64,000 nt of DNA from an uncultured Clostridia bacterium (lineage in GTDB: Bacteria > Bacillota > Clostridia > Christensenellales > UBA1242), in NCBI GenBank assembly GCA_944381185.1, contig CALWKE010000001.1, positions 520,939 through 584,938 on the forward strand, read 5' to 3'. Within the stretch, counting starts at the first letter, position 1; each line of letters begins with the position of its first letter. A program made the position numbers and the translations under genes. This document shows, in pieces, positions 62,928 to 64,000 of the stretch. The notes below the pieces were generated by a model. It was given only the letters and a program-made list of their open reading frames with translations. It made no database searches and was not told the DNA's origin.

Positions 62928-64000
62928 GCAATTTTATTTAACAGTTTTAATTTTTTCAATTTCAATGCGAGTGCAAAAAATGCCAACCATCATGGCGTCT
63001 TATCTTGGCAAGGATAGTTATCTTTTGGTTATTGTCTATTACCTTGTGAGTTTTGTTTTGATTTGTTTGGCTTTCTTTGTTTTAAAGTGTATGAAGCTTT
63101 ATAAAGAAGCATCAAAAAACTCAAATTTAAGCAAGTTTTTCAAAGGGCTGTTGCTGTTTTTTGTTTCGCTTTACTTCATATTTTTAAGCACACTGCTATA
63201 TGAGTCGATTCAAGACCTTTTTGCTCATGTTTTGTTTGATAATATCTCTTGGAATCTGTTTAGCATACTTTTGGTCGTGGCACTGTTCTATATGGGTCTT
63301 TCGGGTCTAAAAAGCATAGGAAGACTTATGGAAATGTATTTTTTTGTTATAATAATGTCGTATTTTGTTATAGCAATCTTCGGCGGAATGCAAACGGACT
63401 TTTCAGCAATTCTTCCACTTGAAACCATTAACTTTGCAAAAATATTCAATGAGTATATACCTTTTAACATTTGGTTTGGCGACTTTATGCTGATTTTATT
63501 TTTGGGCAATCGCTCGGAAGGCATAAAATTAAAGTGGACGCTTTTAGTTTACTTTATTTCAATGGCATTTACGGTGCTTGTTACAATTGAATTTTTTGGA
63601 ATTTATGATGTTTATGCGGCAATTCAATCAAGCCTTATTAGTGTTATAACCGAAATGTCAATGCTGGGCATTGATGTTGGAAGAGTTGATTGGTTTTTGA
63701 TTTTGTTTTCTGAAATGGGAACGATTGTGTGTTCGGGGCTCTGCCTTTGCCTTGCAAAAGAGTGTTTGAGCGAGTCGTTGCCAAAGATTAAACCAAACTA
63801 TATTCTGTTTGTTATTTCGGTTTTATTGTATTTGATTGACACACAAATTTTGGTGGACACAAACGCAAAAGAAATAGTGTTTTTAGAGATTTTAAGTTAT
63901 TATGCCTTTTATTTAAAAATAATAATTTTCGCTAGTATTTTGTTTATAAGCATTGTCAGTTGGTTTAAGTATCGCAAACGGCAGGGCAGTGAACTTGATT
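62917..64000 (+). CDS. gerAB: Spore germination permease GerAB-like (runs off the window)
   Basis: The frame is open from GTG 62917 to the window end, about 361 codons. It encodes an amino-acid-permease-like membrane protein with about ten hydrophobic helices (PF03845, spore germination permease). MRVQKMPTIM and the following short loops fit. AAGGAGGTGA lies 5 bases before the GTG, a near-perfect Shine-Dalgarno. It overlaps the end of gerAA, the usual A-B order. The C subunit is expected just outside. Confidence 0.85.
   Translation, partial: MSARQFYLTVLIFSISMRVQKMPTIMASYLGKDSYLLVIVYYLVSFVLICLAFFVLKCMKLYKEASKNSNLSKFFKGLLLFFVSLYFIFLSTLLYESIQDLFAHVLFDNISWNLFSILLVVALFYMGLSGLKSIGRLMEMYFFVIIMSYFVIAIFGGMQTDFSAILPLETINFAKIFNEYIPFNIWFGDFMLILFLGNRSEGIKLKWTLLVYFISMAFTVLVTIEFFGIYDVYAAIQSSLISVITEMSMLGIDVGRVDWFLILFSEMGTIVCSGLCLCLAKECLSESLPKIKPNYILFVISVLLYLIDTQILVDTNAKEIVFLEILSYYAFYLKIIIFASILFISIVSWFKYRKRQGSELD

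Overview
The window looks like chromosomal DNA of an uncultured, low-GC, endospore-forming member of the Bacillota, probably class Clostridia. The evidence is very AT-rich DNA, AAGGAGG-type ribosome binding sites, the standard genetic code, spore genes (a gerAA/gerAB operon, a CotF-like pair, YtaF), Soj/ParB with four parS sites, ComEB, FtsH, UppP and an L-lactate dehydrogenase. A more exact placement (for example Christensenellales-like gut bacteria) is a guess. No rRNA, tRNA, CRISPR array or transposase was seen.

Layout. 1-7000: an edge-truncated UDP-glucose dehydrogenase gene faces a three-gene surface-polysaccharide operon: a GT2 enzyme, a GT2-HAD fusion, and an FrhB-like/pyruvyl-transferase fusion. 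7000-9122: an isolated four-gene phage tail-tip cassette. 9842-18734 (minus strand): an ABC exporter, gpmI, a DAC-like protein, a nucleoside hydrolase, a giant CvpA-like membrane protein and a dCMP deaminase. 18865-27667: a degenerate ABC protein, a 32-residue Cys/Lys protein, uppP, ychF, ftsH and cvpA. 27668-29773: the parS cluster and parB-soj. 29865-43372: ytaF, a GT4 enzyme, a heterodimeric ABC exporter, a GIY-YIG nuclease, a VanW-family protein, cca, a lipoprotein and leuS. 44134-53970: a five-gene glycogen operon (malQ-glgB-glgA-glgP-alpha-amylase). 54642-60814: an amidohydrolase-like protein, a nucleotidyltransferase, a YwaF-like protein, the CotF pair, a GNAT enzyme, a PanE-like reductase and ldh. 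60975-64000: gerAA and a truncated gerAB.

Two themes stand out. First, eight long intergenic gaps and one short remnant hold GC-rich mosaic repeats. They contain at least 15 perfect 16-bp hairpins built as a 6-bp stem, a 4-nt loop and a 6-bp stem. The stem sequence varies while pairing is kept, and the loop almost always contains CAG or CTG. One block pair flanks a GIY-YIG nuclease gene. Second, several conserved proteins carry extra low-complexity, mostly basic segments: GlgB ends in five AT-hook repeats, GlgA has a Lys-rich N-terminal extension, FtsH has a Lys/Ser/Thr-rich tail, and GerAA has an Asn/Glu/Lys insertion.

The glycogen operon covers chain elongation, branching, phosphorolysis and debranching-type or alpha-glucan hydrolysis. 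ADP-glucose synthesis (glgC) is not in the window. Its presence beside spore genes fits a lifestyle of storing glycogen before sporulation, but that link is inference.
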